Assembly: GCA_018398765.1 (NCBI GenBank)
Contig: JAHBMJ010005955.1
Location: 15,636-59,902 of the forward strand
Reading direction: 5' to 3'
DNA from: Chromera velia
Taxonomy: Eukaryota > Sar > Chromeraceae
DNA: 44,267 nucleotides
Position numbers and translations under genes: made by a program. Under the pieces are notes generated by a model. It was given only the letters and a program-made list of their open reading frames with translations. It ran no database searches and was not told the origin of the DNA. This document shows positions 11,801 to 22,923 of the stretch, one piece after another (within the stretch, counting starts at the first letter, position 1; each line of letters opens with the position of its first letter).

Positions 11801-14211
11801 CGTTGAGGCTGAAGCAGAGGGGGGCCCTGGAGATGGCGATCAGGGGAGCCCGAGTGTTGAGAAGGAGGCATGCGGGGGTGAGACGAAAACGGAAGAGGAA
11901 AAGGATGGGGGTGCCACAAGAGTCCACACGAGAGAAGGTCAAGCCGAGGAGAGTCCACACACAAGTCCCAAGGTGGACAGAGAGGAAGAAGGGGGAAGAG
12001 CAGGGGCAGAGACTCAGACTGAGACTGAAAATAACTGGGTGCACCAGATCACTAGCAGCCCTCCAGTCCCGCTTGGAGAGGAAGAGGGAGCCCAGACTCC
12101 AAGGAGCAACTCCCCCTCAGCTCCGCCCCCGCTCTCTCCCGATCCTTCACCTCCCGTCTCTCCTGAGCAGCCCGTCGTGATTCTGAATCCTCAGTGTTCC
12201 CCTACAGAAGAGGTCGATGCTCCCAAGGCAGGGGAGTCAAATCACCCCGTGTCTCCTGAGCCTTCCTCTTCTTCCCCCGTAGAGAAGAGTAACGGTGGCT
12301 GCCCTGACACTGCTCAGCTTGCAGTAGGGGGGGGGCAGGAGGACGAGAATGGCAAGGGGTCTGCAAGCAGCCCTGCCGATTCACCCAGGTCTTTGACTGA
12401 AATCGCCCCTGCTACCATGTCGGCAGAGGAAGTCATTCATCTTGAGGCTGTCGAAACGAAAAGGGCAGAGCAGCCGAAGAGGGGGGGTGAGGGGCGAAAG
12501 AAGTCTTCCCATCTCGCTGATAGTCTCAGTGAGAGAAGTTTCGTCTCATGCGACGAGGGCTCGCCCCTTTTTGCCAGCCCAGTTCGGAAGAGCGGCATCG
12601 AGAACACACCATCCCCCAAGTTTCCGATTGACGCCCAAGAAGAGAGGGGAGAGGGTGAGGGTTTAGAGGAGGGAAATGAGAGAGAAGTGAGAGGAGGCCC
12701 CGATGAGAAGGATAGAAAGTCGGAAGCTGCGGCTGACGAGTGGGGGGCAGAGGCGAGGGAGGAAGCCCACAGAGAAGAGAAAAAGTCGGAAGCTGCGGCT
12801 GACGAGTGGGGGGCAGAGGCGAGGGAGGAAGCCCACAGAGAAGAGAAAAAGTCGGAAGCTGCGGCTGACGAGTGGGGGGCAGAGGCGAGGGAGGAAGCCC
12901 ACAGAGAAGAGGAAAAGTCGGAAGCTGCGGCTGACGAGTGGGGGGCAGAGGCGAGGGAGGAAGCCCACAGAGAAGAGAAAAAGTCGGAAGCTGCGGCTGA
13001 CGAGTGGGGGGCAGAGGCGAGGGAAGAAGCTGAAAGACCAGAAGGAAAGAGCCAAGAAGAGAAGGGAGACAGTGCAAAAGAAGAAGAGGAAAATGAAGGT
13101 TCAAGGGGTCCTGACCAGGAGTTGTCGAGTCCCCTCGTTGCTTCTGAATCCCAACAAGTCGCGTCCTCTTCTTCTTCCTCCTCGGCCCAACCTGACAAAG
13201 AAGGCATCAGAGTGCAGGATGAAAACAGAGACGAAGCCGAGGAAGTGAAAGAGAATGAAAAAGAAAAAGAGGATGTCCTTCCACACGACCACAGAGACGA
13301 AGAAAAGGATGAAGATCAGCCCCCTACAGCAGCAGCAGCAGTAGCAGCAGAACAGGAAAGAGAAGAAGGTGTAATTGAAGAGAGAGCTGAAGCAGAAGAG
13401 CAGGTTGTAGCAGCAGCAGCAGCAGCGTCAGCAGGTGCGGGAGCAAGGCAAGAGGTGACGGATGAAAGGAATTGGCAGGAAAGACAGGAGACTGCAGGCA
13501 TGCTCCATCAGTTTCTTACTCACTCGAAAGATGAGAAGCCCGATTTCATGTCTTTCCTGCAGGAGCGGGAAGATTTGTTTCCTCAAACCTTACCCAGAGG
13601 CCGCAGAAACCTACCGTCCGGCAGCGAGAGCCTAGATCCTTTCAAGGACGCATGGAAAGCCCTCAGAGAGCCCAAACCCTCGATGCGGTCGTTCCTCAAT
13701 GCAGTGAAGGACAAACACCCCAAGACCGCCTCCCTCTGGCTGAATGATGCCGCCTGTTTGCCTATGAAAGACAAGGCCCTTCGGGTGTGGGGAGAGAAGC
13801 GGCTGTGGGCCGAAAAGTCTCTCCCAGTGCGAAAGAAGGCAGCGGAGCGACTTACTATCTTGGCCAGACGTCGTGTGAAAGAAAAGAACGGCCATTTGCT
13901 GGCATTGTCCCGTGGTGTCTCCGTCCACGACCTTCAGTGGAAGTCCCGAGGACTGCTTGAGAAGCGCAGAAAGGAAGATGGGAGGGTCACCTCCTCGGGG
14001 GGCGGGGTGGACGGGAGAGGAGGGAGAGAATTGACTGCGGGGTTCCATGTGGTCGTTCCGGATGATTCCCTTCCTCTCAGCAACAACGCGCGGGCGGTGC
14101 GGTTCAAACAAAACGGGTGGACCAGACCAGGGGGGGACAATCTGAGGAAACTGTTCCCGACCCTTTTCATGCGTCTCAAAGTCACAGGAAGGTTCGTGTC
14201 TTTCCGTCGCG

Positions 14212-14291
<80 letters not shown>

Positions 14292-17284
14292 CTCTGTCTC
14301 TCGCTCGCTCTCGTCTTCTCTCCGCCCGAAGAGTGCCTGGACACTTTCTTCCTCTTTCATTCGTTCCTACAGCTTTCCAAATCTCGGCCTTCTCCTATTC
14401 GACAATTAATCGTATACATTGTGAATTGACTATGTATAGACACACACACAGACCTTTGTGAGGCTCTTCTCCCAACGGAAAAAGTTCACCCACAAGATTT
14501 TCTCGGCTCGACCCTGACAGCTCGCTCCTTCCTTGCTTGCATCCCGTCTCTGTCCGTTGTTCCCTCCCTCCCTCCCTTCCCTTTCGTGTGGCTGAACTGA
14601 ACTGCAGGGCAGGGAGTTTCTCAACGCCCCTCCCAGGAGAGGAGAGGCGCGAGGAGCTCTTCCCTCACGACTCTGCCTTCCACCCCCGTCTCGACGACCC
14701 CGCATTCGATCGATCCGGGGAGTCCCAGCCTGCCGTTATCCCGGCTGTGGAGGCTTTCGAAGGGGTTGACTTCGGTGCGGTTTGGTGGAGGAACGAGCAA
14801 ACAGCGAGTAATTGGTATCTGTTGGATCCCACAGACGGCCAGGGTTGGAGGGAAGCCGTGAATGCAGAGAAGGATGCTGACTATGTGGAAAACGAGGGAG
14901 GAGAGTCGGACGAAGAAATGGAGAATCCTCTGGGGGTCAGAAATGAGGAGAGGGAGAGACCGGAGGCAAGGCAGGAAGAAGAAGCGAGGGGCTCGCCTGA
15001 AAGGGAAGGCCTCCGGGGTCCCGCAGACTCCTCTGCGGTACCGTCTTTCACCTTCCTCAGAAGAAGAGAACCCCGACAACCGCGACAGTCGGAGCCTTTT
15101 GCAGGGGAGCAAGAAAGAAAGAGGGAGCAAGCAAGAGGGAGAGAAGAGGCGCGCCTCAAAAAAGAGGAGGAAAGGAAAGAATGGGAGAAAAAATTCCATC
15201 ATGGATATGCGTCAGACGATGACGACGATGATGATGATGAAGATGACAAGAAGAAGCAACAGGAGAAGCAGAAGGCTAATGCCACGCCTCCCAAACCTGC
15301 ACCCAGACAGCCACCGCAGCCAAAGTCGTCTCCCCAGTCTCAACCCAAGGTCCTCTCCAATCATTTTGGAGACGACGACGCCTGGGCCACTGCCCCGCCC
15401 CCCTCTCAGCGACGTCCTCCTGTCGCCGCCCCACCCGGGTGGACTTCCAAGCCTTCCTATCCTCGCCCTCAAGGCCCTCAAGGCCCTCAGCTTAACTGGA
15501 ACCGTCAGCAGGCTCCTCCCCCCCCTCATCCCGAGCCCCCTCAGGGTCGAGACCGTGCACGCGGTTCTCCCCCTCCCCGACCCCGGAGAAACGAATTCAA
15601 CAACTCATCAGACGAAGACGACTTTTCTCGCCCTGGGGCCCGAAACGCACCTCCAAAAAATCCGTACGACTCCCAAAATCCCTACCCGGCCGCCGCTGCT
15701 TCCGCCTCTGCCTCCGCTTCTGCTTCTCAGTCCAACCTACGGTCTGCAGGGCCCCCCAGTCGTATGCCCCCTGTGTCTCTTTCTCCCATTGACGAAGAAA
15801 GTGAGAGAGATGCATGGGATGCAGTTCCCGCTGTCTGGGAAGAGAAAAGCAAACCTTCTCCGGCACTTCCAACTGGCTCTCCCCCTCGCCCTCTCACTCA
15901 GCCCCCCCCTCCCGAGGCCTCAGTATCGTCCCGTCAGACCCGCGACATCGACGATGCCGCGACGAATGATGACACAGGGACCATCTACTTCCCAGACGGG
16001 TCAGTCAGAGGCACTCCCCGCGTCCAGAAGATCACCCCCTCTGCGTCCGCAGGCCCGTCGCGTCAGCAGCAGAACGGTCCGCGGGGCATGTATGGAATCG
16101 AAGAAGATGAGCAGGACCGCTGCACCCAATTCCATGCATCCGAAACGTCCAGCCACTTCCTCTCGAGCCCCCCAACCGCACGGTCACCCCCTCCCGACAT
16201 GAGATGGGGGGGGGACCGAGATAGGATCGGCCGAGAGGAGCGAGAGAGAAACATTCCGAGAGATTGGAGTGCCAGAGGTGAGAGAGAAAGGGGGGGAGAC
16301 GGAGACTGGGGACCCGCAAGAGACGGAGACGACAGGGACAGAGGAAGAGTTGGTGGTATGCGTCGAAACATGGGTGGAGACAGAGACGAAGAGTGGAGTG
16401 GTGTGAACGCGCGAGACAGAGGGAGAGAGAGGGAGGGATGGGGCGGAGGTGTTGCGCAAGACAGAGAACCAGGAAAAGGATGGGGCGGAGGTCCAGTGAG
16501 AGACAGAGAGGGAGACGGAGAATGGGGCGCGGATGCCGCGCGAGAAAGAGAGCGGGTCGGAGACAGGTGTGAGGAAAGAGAATGGGGCAGAAACCCCAAC
16601 CAGCGTAAGGACATAGAAAGAGAAAGACAGGAACGAGACAGAGGGGTACAAGACAAGAGGTCCCCCCCCAAAGCGTCCCGATTTCCAAAGAATCCATACG
16701 ATGACGACAGCGAAGAAGAGGAACAAAATGACCCTCCGAAAGTGTCAAATTCAAGTTCCAGCAGGCCAAACGAGGAGAGAGGCCGTCCCGGTCTTTCCAG
16801 CCGTCCGGTTCCCTCCCGCTCTTCACGCCCGCCCTCCCCCTCTCATGAGGAGGAGGAAGCCTACCGAGACCCCTACGACTTACCGTCCCCCGAAGGCCCC
16901 AGGAGCCCCCGCACGCGACGCGACGGGGCGGGCGGACCCGTACAAGAAAGGGCGGGAGGCCACAGGATGGTCGAGCCTTCAAGAGATCGTGGGAGGAGGG
17001 GAGAAGGTGCTGAGGTTGAGCAGTTCCCCCCTGCCCCTCCCCGTTTTAGAGGCAGGCAATACGAGACGGAAGAGGAGGAGGAGGCTGGGGGGGGGCAGAG
17101 GCAGGGATGGGTGCATGGGAGAGGGGATCGTGAGGGTTTTCGGGCGTCTCCTTCTCCGGGAAGAGATAGAGACAGGCAGGGGCAGAGAGACGCGGGAGGA
17201 AAAAACAGGCCTGGAAATAGAGACTGGTTGGATGATAGAGGGACAGAGAGAGAGGACGACCGTCCCCGTCGCTCACGGCGCTGA
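8009..17284 (+). CDS. Giant protein of unknown function, 6 exons, 2,412 aa; possible Rai1/DXO-like N-terminus
   Basis: Exons: 8009-8269, 8527-8638, 9031-9557, 9919-10349, 10961-14191, 14608-17284. The 7,239-nt sum is an exact codon multiple and every phase joins. Residues 1-480 look globular. They contain FNTLRVLFNWLKAHPDQQ, then LLVSVAKTLLN, a strand-rich WCSVVVRRGSYLFLCDK, and AEAIFSQSHAILIALRTEDG. Their order and hydrophobic pattern resemble the Rai1/DXO decapping-nuclease fold, but the expected acidic/Lys catalytic motifs are not visible, so any relation would be to an inactive relative. This is weak inference. Residues 480-1290 are acidic and disordered, including a five-fold 22-residue repeat near 1030-1137. 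Residues 1290-1600 look partly ordered (DAWKALREPKPSMRSFL; FGAVWWRNEQTASNWYLL). The tail is Arg/Asp/Gly/Pro-rich with a poly-Asp run. No membrane segment was seen. The ATG precedes the first good donor. Gene structure is solid; function is unknown. Confidence 0.8.
8804..8844. repeat. (GT)n microsatellite in intron 2 of the giant gene
   Basis: About 20 uninterrupted GT units lie between exons 2 and 3. The open frames across it are repeat artefacts. Confidence 0.95.
10388..10430. repeat. GT-rich microsatellite in intron 4 of the giant gene
   Basis: An interrupted GT tract (gtgtgtatgtgtgtgtgtgt then tctgtgtctctgtg) lies about 40 bp after the exon 4 donor. Confidence 0.9.
12717..13040 (+). repeat. 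66-bp in-frame tandem repeat, five copies, inside exon 5
   Basis: Copies start at 12717, 12783, 12849, 12915 and 12981, exactly 66 bp apart. Each encodes 22 residues beginning KSEAAADEWGAEAREEA. The copies are almost identical in DNA, including silent positions; one visible change is AAA to GAA at the end of the third copy. The fifth copy diverges after GAEAREEA. This indicates recent expansion. Because 66 is a multiple of three, copy-number changes keep the frame. All six frames stay open across the array, which produces spurious antisense ORFs. Confidence 0.95.
14212..14291. repeat. (CTGT)n-(CT)n-(GT)n compound repeat in intron 5 of the giant gene
   Basis: A CTGT block is followed by a CT block and then a GT block, on the sense strand, starting about 20 bp after the exon 5 donor. 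Confidence 0.95.
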
Positions 17285-17337
17285 CTATCCTCTGCTTCTG
17301 ACAGCAGCATGAAAGAGGGGGAAATGTTTCGCTGTCC

Positions 17338-17388
<51 letters not shown>
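17338..17388. repeat. (CT)n-(GT)n compound repeat just after the giant gene stop
   Basis: A CT tract followed directly by a GT tract begins about 54 bp downstream of the stop codon, probably in the 3' UTR or the next intergenic stretch. The block order is the same as in the introns. Confidence 0.95.
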
Positions 17389-17390
<2 letters not shown>

Positions 17391-17395
17391 CGAGA

Positions 17396-17716
17396 ATGTC
17401 AAAGCAAGTTGGTGGGAGTGGAAGGGAACTCAGACACACTGTGTTTGTATGTTTGTATGCCTTGCGCCAAATTCTTTTCAACGGAAAGAAGCAACACAAG
17501 CCTGTTTGCACCATGATTCCCGTCTCCTGCCCTAACAAATGTGGGGTGGATCCCCCCCGCTCGCAGCTCCAAGACCACGTCAGCCGTAACTGTCAAGAGC
17601 AGACGGTTGCCTGTATCACCCCCGGGTGTGGATGGGAAGGCAAGCGAAAGAACCTTCGCACCCATCAGTCAAAGAAGGTGTCTGAGCACGAGCAGCTCTT
17701 TCAGACGTACAAGTAG
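17396..17716 (+). CDS. Short TRAF-type zinc-finger protein or fragment
   Basis: The frame encodes 106 aa. From residue 40 it reads MIPVSCPNKCGV, then a spaced LQDHVSRNC, VACITPGCGW and LRTHQSKKVSEHEQLF. This matches a TRAF-type zinc finger: CPxxC, then HxxxxC, then CxxxGC and a final His-rich segment. Such fingers mediate protein contacts in ubiquitin-ligase adaptors. The protein is far shorter than a usual TRAF protein and has no RING or MATH domain. It starts only 111 bp after the giant gene stop. The first 39 residues come partly from sequence beside the microsatellite, so the ATG at 17513 or an unseen upstream exon is equally possible. It could be a live mini-gene, a terminal exon, or a truncated duplicate. 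Confidence 0.5.
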   Translation: MSKQVGGSGRELRHTVFVCLYALRQILFNGKKQHKPVCTMIPVSCPNKCGVDPPRSQLQDHVSRNCQEQTVACITPGCGWEGKRKNLRTHQSKKVSEHEQLFQTYK

Positions 17717-19282
17717 GAGCAGACAGGTGCGCGAGGGAGGTAACGGTGCCCGGCGTCTGTAGGAAGCTGGCGGTGGTGGGGGGGTGGGAGAGGGGATGAC
17801 TCTACAAGGGTTGATTGTTTCCATGCCGACTGCCCTCTTTCGTCGGAAACGACGGGGATGTTGATGACGTCCGGCGATTGTAGGAATAGTTTTCATGCTC
17901 CATCCATGATTGTTTTCGTTTCGCATGTTTCCTTTCAGAAAGGGTCTCCCTCGGCAGTGGACCGGCTTCGTGTGGGAAGGTAGAAAGAGGATTTGTTATC
18001 TCTTCCTTCTTCCGATCGGTTGGGTAGAGGGGTGCCTTCTCAAATTGCATTGGGCACACCAAGAGTAAGCATCGGTCTGGTTTGTCTGTCTCCTTCTCTG
18101 TCTGTCCATGGAATCGTCTCGTTTTGTCTTCTTGTAGCGCTGTCTGTCCGACTGTCTTGCCTTTTCCTTTTCACATCTATCTCTTTCCCCACTTCGTCAC
18201 TGAAGTTTCCCTCCTCGCGCTCTCTCTCTTGCTTTGATTCCGGCTCAAACTGACGTCAAAACAACAAAAAGAAACGGTGTTCTTGACATCTCTCGTCCGA
18301 CTGATCTTTTTGATCCCTTGCCATGGTAGCAGCAGTCCGGCTTCATCGGTCTTTTCAAACAAGGCCAAAAAGGAAATTGATTCGACAGTCTCGCCTGAAC
18401 GTGTTTCTTGGGAGGCCACAACGCAAACGTTCGTTATAAGAAGAGAGGAAAGTTGGGGGAGGGTCTTCTCCATCCGTCCCGCGTTTGCTCTCTCTTTCTC
18501 CTTCTTCCTTCGCTTCCTCTTCTGCTGTTGCCTGGTCAGACAGAGCAGAGAAGGAGGATGACAAAGTAGAAATGCTTCCTGTCATTGAAGAATCCTGTCA
18601 GAGAGAAGAGATAAGAGGGAGGAGGGAAATTGATCTGACCCACTTGTTTCGTGCAATTTCCGCCGCTCGTCCGTTCCGAATCGTTTCAGCAAATAGGAGT
18701 GAGAGTAGTTTTTTGAGTTCGAAAGAACTTTGGCGATCGATGATGTCTGACTCAGCCAACTTCCTTTACGGTATTGAAGCTGCGAATGAAGGAGACCGAT
18801 CATTTTCGCTCTCTCCGTCTATGATGTATGTTGCGGCTAGCTCGGAATGATGCCATTTTGCACAGCTGTGCACGGTGCGCATGTATCTCCAAGGTTCATT
18901 CATGAGAAACCTACATGTGTCTGTTGCATGCGTATACACTTATGTGTGCGTGTATGTGTGTTTTTGGACCTATATGTGCGTGTATGTGTGTGTTTGGCGT
19001 TGGCAATAGATCTCTTCACTTCTTGTCTAATGATGAGGGTGTGGTTGAGAGAGAGACAGAAGCAGAGCTGAGCAGCCTGAAGATAGCATTTCAAATTGTT
19101 GAGACAGGAAAAAGACAGAGAGGTCTCTCTCGAACTTGTAAAATCCAGCAAGTGGACCATGTAGATTGTTGATGAGGCAGAATTTAAAGTTGAGAGAGAA
19201 GGGTGAAGGATCGAGAAGGGAGATCTCCGCAGAGAGGCAGGACAAGCGTGGCGTTGAGATTGTACCAGGCCTTCCTTTACAG

Positions 19283-19325
19283 GTTTTCACGGCGGAAAGA
19301 AGCAGCACAAGCCTGTTTGCACCAT
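19283..19325 (+). repeat. Short copy of the TRAF-gene segment
   Basis: A roughly 38-bp stretch beginning CGGAAAGAAGCAGCACAAGC matches the sequence starting near 17483 with two differences. In the corresponding frame both copies encode GKKQHKPVCT followed by M or I, so the match also holds at protein level. Homology stops abruptly before the cysteine-rich finger. It is preceded by CTTTACAG, a plausible 3' splice site, so it may be a truncated exon duplicate. Confidence 0.7.
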
Positions 19326-19751
19326 CATTCTTTTTTGTTCTGATTTCTCAACTGGAGACGGAGGGAGGGAGGGAGAGGAATGGGGGGATGAGGAAAGCAG
19401 AACACGACCACAATGACAAAAACGAATCTGATTGGTAGCGCAACTAAATGATTTGACCGACTTGATATAATGACCATGCATCAAGTAAGGGGGGTGAAGG
19501 AATGAAGGAATGTGATGGAGGGTGGAGGTAAGCTCTGCAGCAGTGAGAGAGTGGAGAGGAAGAAGAGAAATGTGGAAGCAGCATGGACCGACTTGCTTCC
19601 CAACTGTGTGAATGCGTGAATGTCTGTGTGCCGTGACAGCCGGGTCTTTCTTTGCGCGTGCCTGTCGGTCTGTGTGTCTGTTTTGTTCGATTGGGAAATG
19701 CCGGAAAACGGGTCTCAAAAACAGTCATCTCTATTTAAGTCGATTGCTCTT

Positions 19752-19753
<2 letters not shown>

Positions 19754-19788
<35 letters not shown>

Positions 19789-19828
19789 GTCTGTCTCTGC
19801 GTGTGTGCGCGTGTGCGCGTGTGTGTGA
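19754..19828. repeat. (CT)n-(CTGT)n-(GT/GC)n compound repeat
   Basis: This is an intergenic microsatellite with a CT tract, a short CTGT part and then a GTGTGCGC part. Confidence 0.9.
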
Positions 19829-20328
19829 CTGTGCCTGCGTCGATCCGTCTGTCAGCCTGCTTTTATATGTCTCATCTATTTAAATTGTGGGTGCAAGCAT
19901 GCATCGGTACATCTGCACAGGCAGATTGAAATGAAAGGGGAACAGGGAGCACTTACCCGTAGAAGCATCGACAGGAAGGACTCTGATGGGATTCGTTCAA
20001 AAAGTCTTGAGGCGTTCGATGCGGCATTCCTTCTTGAGAGGTTGACATATATTTTTCAGGACTTTTTCTCTAATTTCTTCTTTAATTCCATCTTCTAGCT
20101 CCCTGTGTCACAGGCTGTGTCTGATTTGGAGTGTCGGGTTCTGTTTGATGAGGGGTCTTAGATTGGAGTAAATTAGAGTAAATGCACAGGTCCTCGCCTG
20201 GGTGGAGATTGCTCCTTACATATTGATTTGAAATTCTAAATCTAAAGTTTCCTAGAAAGTTTCCTACATTAAACGACTTAGCAAACGAGTTGAGTACCGA
20301 TGTGTGGGAGGCTAGGCAACGCTAGACC

Positions 20329-20660
20329 CCCTGCAAAGACCTAGGAATTTAGACAGGAATTTAGCTAGGAATCTAAAGGAATTCAAAGACAGGAATTTAG
20401 AGGAATTTAGCAAATTTTGGAGGTTGATTTCTCATGAACTATGATGAGTTAGAACTTGATATTAACGGTGCTTATAGCTCTAATATAGGTCTATAAACAC
20501 TGTTAATATCAAGTTCTAACTGATCTAAACTCATCATAGTTTATGAGAAATCGACCTCCAAAGTTTAAGAATTTAGAGCTCTAAATTCCTTTAGATTCCT
20601 GTCTAAATTCCTCTAAATTCCTGTCTAAATTCCTGTCTAAATTCTTAGGTCCTTTCAGGG
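20329..20660. mobile_element. 332-bp foldback (MITE-like) element
   Basis: The two halves are inverted copies across about 160 bp each. The left end CCCTGCAAAGACCTAGGAAT pairs with the reverse complement of the right end, CCCTGAAAGGACCTAAGAAT. Subterminal AGGAATTTAG boxes recur several times in each arm. The inner arms share TTTCTCAT and ACTATGATGAGTT, and GAACTTGATATTAAC pairs with GTTAATATCAAGTTC at the centre. It has no coding capacity. I could not see a target-site duplication, so the superfamily is undecided. Confidence 0.75.
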
Positions 20661-21064
20661 CCAGGCCGAGTTGAAGAGATAAATCAGAGAGGAAGGGTTC
20701 AGCATAGGGCTCAGTAAACTTGAGTTGGGAGGAGGTTGAGACTACCATTGAGCAAACGTGAGTGCATGACTCTAGGCATGACTGAAGACCGCTGAGCTCA
20801 GAGCTCGAGGGCTCGAGATCTCTCTGCATATACATGCGGGGCCAGCAGCAAACTAGGCAGCAGGTGAAAGAAAGATAAGGAGAGTTATGCTAGAAGTCCT
20901 TGTAGAAGTCGTTATTCCCTAAAAAGTTCCAGAAACAGTTTAACGACCATACAACGTGCATGCATGTACAGTAGTGTACAGTTATAGTTTGTGAGTATAT
21001 ATACAGGCACTGCTGAGGGGACTGCTGAAGGGAGTAGAAGGCTACACAGAAGACATAGAAGTTC
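20661..21064. other. Short interval between foldback element and LINE remnant
   Basis: No gene or RNA was recognised. The sequence is moderately AT-rich and may include degraded 5' parts of the LINE that follows. Confidence 0.5.
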
Positions 21065-22595
21065 TTCTTTCAACCAAGTTAAGATGGATATTCTTCATAT
21101 GGGGGGAGGGGAGAGACTGGGAAAGAAGGAAGACATATGAGTTCAGTTTGGCCAGAGAGGAACTAAAAAGGGCATCTGAATACCTATACCTAGGCCTCTT
21201 AATAACAGACGACTGTTCAATAGAAAAGATGATGGATAAAAGATATATAAAGAGAGAAAAAGCTTTCTACTCCCTAAAAGTAAAGATAGCAGTTGCCGGT
21301 GAGCTGCCTCCAAGTGTTTGTTTTGAGTGGTTCAAACAGACAGTCAGGGCAGTTTGGCTATATGGCTGTGAAATCCATAGGGGCACAAAAAATAGTTTCG
21401 AAAAATTCAACCAGTTACAGAGAAGGTTTGTGAGGTGCCACTGGGTGTTGGGCATACGAGAAAAAGAAAGCGTCGTATCAACGTATTTAGAGGGGGCCGG
21501 GTCTTTTTCCAATCGAGCTGGAGGTAGCAGATCGGATGCTGATATGGGGGGCTACTGTTTTGAAAAAGAAAAGAGAATCCCCTATTTTCCATGCGTTGAT
21601 CGATACAGTTCAGAGAGGAGTGGAGAGCAGACTAAAGGGAAAGGAAATACATCCGTATGAGTTCTTCTCCCACTTAGAAGAGAGTGCAAGAGTGCTGTAT
21701 GATAGAGGTGAACACCCGTTTGAGATAAGAAGAGCACCAGCACAGGCAGGCCAACAGCCTTCTTTTGAGACAAGAGACAGAATAGTTAGATGGTTAAGAG
21801 AAAGAAACGTAGATGAGATGGAAAAAAGAAAGAAGAAAGTATTTAAGAGGCAGGTAGAACAAACAATCAAGACAAGAAAGAGAGAAGAACAGGTAAGACT
21901 GAGTTAGTTTGAGGGGGTTTCATGTTGGCACAGAGGGGTTCAGAACGGAAATCGCCTTCATTTGTGGTCTTTCCTTGAGAAAAAAGAAAATGCAGAAAGA
22001 AACACTGGTGCACTCCGTGCATGCATCATAGAAGAAGATATTGGAAAAGCCCCCTCTTACTACACCAAGCCGGCGCCCTGGTCAGTACATAGAAGGAGAG
22101 CAGCATTCAGACTTGGAGAAAGTCTTAGAAGCTTCGCCATCATAAAAGGAAGAGTGCCGCAGAAAGGTGAACAGAGAGTGCTACTTGAGAAACGAATTTA
22201 TCCATTCTGTTTTGACTTGCTTGGCCTTTCAATCCTCGAGGATGAGATCCACATGCTTACAGAATGCCCAGTATATAAATGGGAAAGGGAGGAATGCATT
22301 GGCTATCTGGCATAAGGGTGGACAGACGAGAGGAACAAAAGAGCAAAGTGTGTAAGAAAGTCAGAAGGGGATAGAAAAATCGACAAGATGGCCCTGTTCA
22401 CAGTCCGGGACCATTTACCTTTTTAGTCAACGAAGCAGACTACCATGTGAACACACTCATAAAAAGAATCTTGATGAGACAAAGAGTGTGGGGGAGATGT
22501 AAAGAGGAGCTTAAGGATGCTTTTCGAGATATGACTGCCGAGCAGCTCGCAGAAGTCCACGACAAAGAAGAGAAAGGGAAAGGAAACTGTTAAAC
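21065..22595 (+). pseudogene. Non-LTR retrotransposon remnant: end of the reverse transcriptase and C-terminal region
   Basis: The sense frame at 21148-21520 carries SEYLYLGLLITDDCS, the post-catalytic Y-L-G-x-x-I motif of LINE reverse transcriptases. KREKAFYSLK and VWLYGCEIHRG, then LQRRFVRCHWVLGI, follow as in the LINE thumb region. A frameshift near 21500 moves the reading to a frame with IELEVADRMLIWGATVLKKK that ends at a stop near 21905. A third fragment (21962-22315) ends with a Cys...Cys...His...Cys pattern (YPFC, EDEIHMLTECPVYKWERE) like the zinc-knuckle tail of many LINE ORF2 proteins. Further remnants run to about 22595. The catalytic palm with its YADD box is missing upstream, so this is a 5'-truncated dead copy. 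Confidence 0.8.
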
Positions 22596-22895
22596 AGAGA
22601 GCCGTGTTCCAAAGTAGAAGATCTGATTGGTATGCTTTATTAGATGAAAAGAGCAAGAGAGACAAGCTCTGCACATAGGCATAGTATTACGGTCGCAAAA
22701 GTAATAGAAGATGTATGTTATTGCTCTGATAAGTTTAGGATGATCTAGATGAAGCACCCAAACTTATTTGAAGAAGAAAGAGAGAAGTCAACTGAACATA
22801 GTTAGACTTACAAACAGAAATGAAGAATGCCAGGAAGAATGTTAATCTGGGAGATGCCCACAAGAACATGAAGATCTTTGAAGCATCCAAGAAAT

Positions 22896-22923
22896 TGATC
22901 GATCAACTAGTTGATCAATCAAG
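22896..22923. repeat. 28-bp near-perfect palindrome
   Basis: The centre GATCAACTAGTTGATC is perfectly self-complementary, and the flanking arms add six bases on each side with one mismatch. It lies about 300 bp past the last recognisable LINE coding remnant and could be a terminal structure of an element or a chance foldback. Confidence 0.7.

Larger units (their letters stand above)
17717..20328. other. Intergenic stretch without a supported gene
   Basis: No open frame here shows a recognisable domain or a splice chain. It holds pyrimidine-rich low-complexity sequence near 18.1-18.5 kb, a near-duplicated TGTGCGTGTATGTGTGT block near 18.94-19.0 kb, and a short copy of the TRAF-gene sequence at 19.28 kb. 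A (CT)n-(GT)n repeat lies at 19754-19828. AT content rises after about 20.0 kb, where the transposon island begins. Confidence 0.6.

Noticed and set aside
12437-13248. Antisense and alternative-frame ORFs of 130-256 codons over the giant gene
   Set aside because: They arise because the 66-bp repeat keeps all frames open; the sense frame is fixed by exact splice-phase joins.
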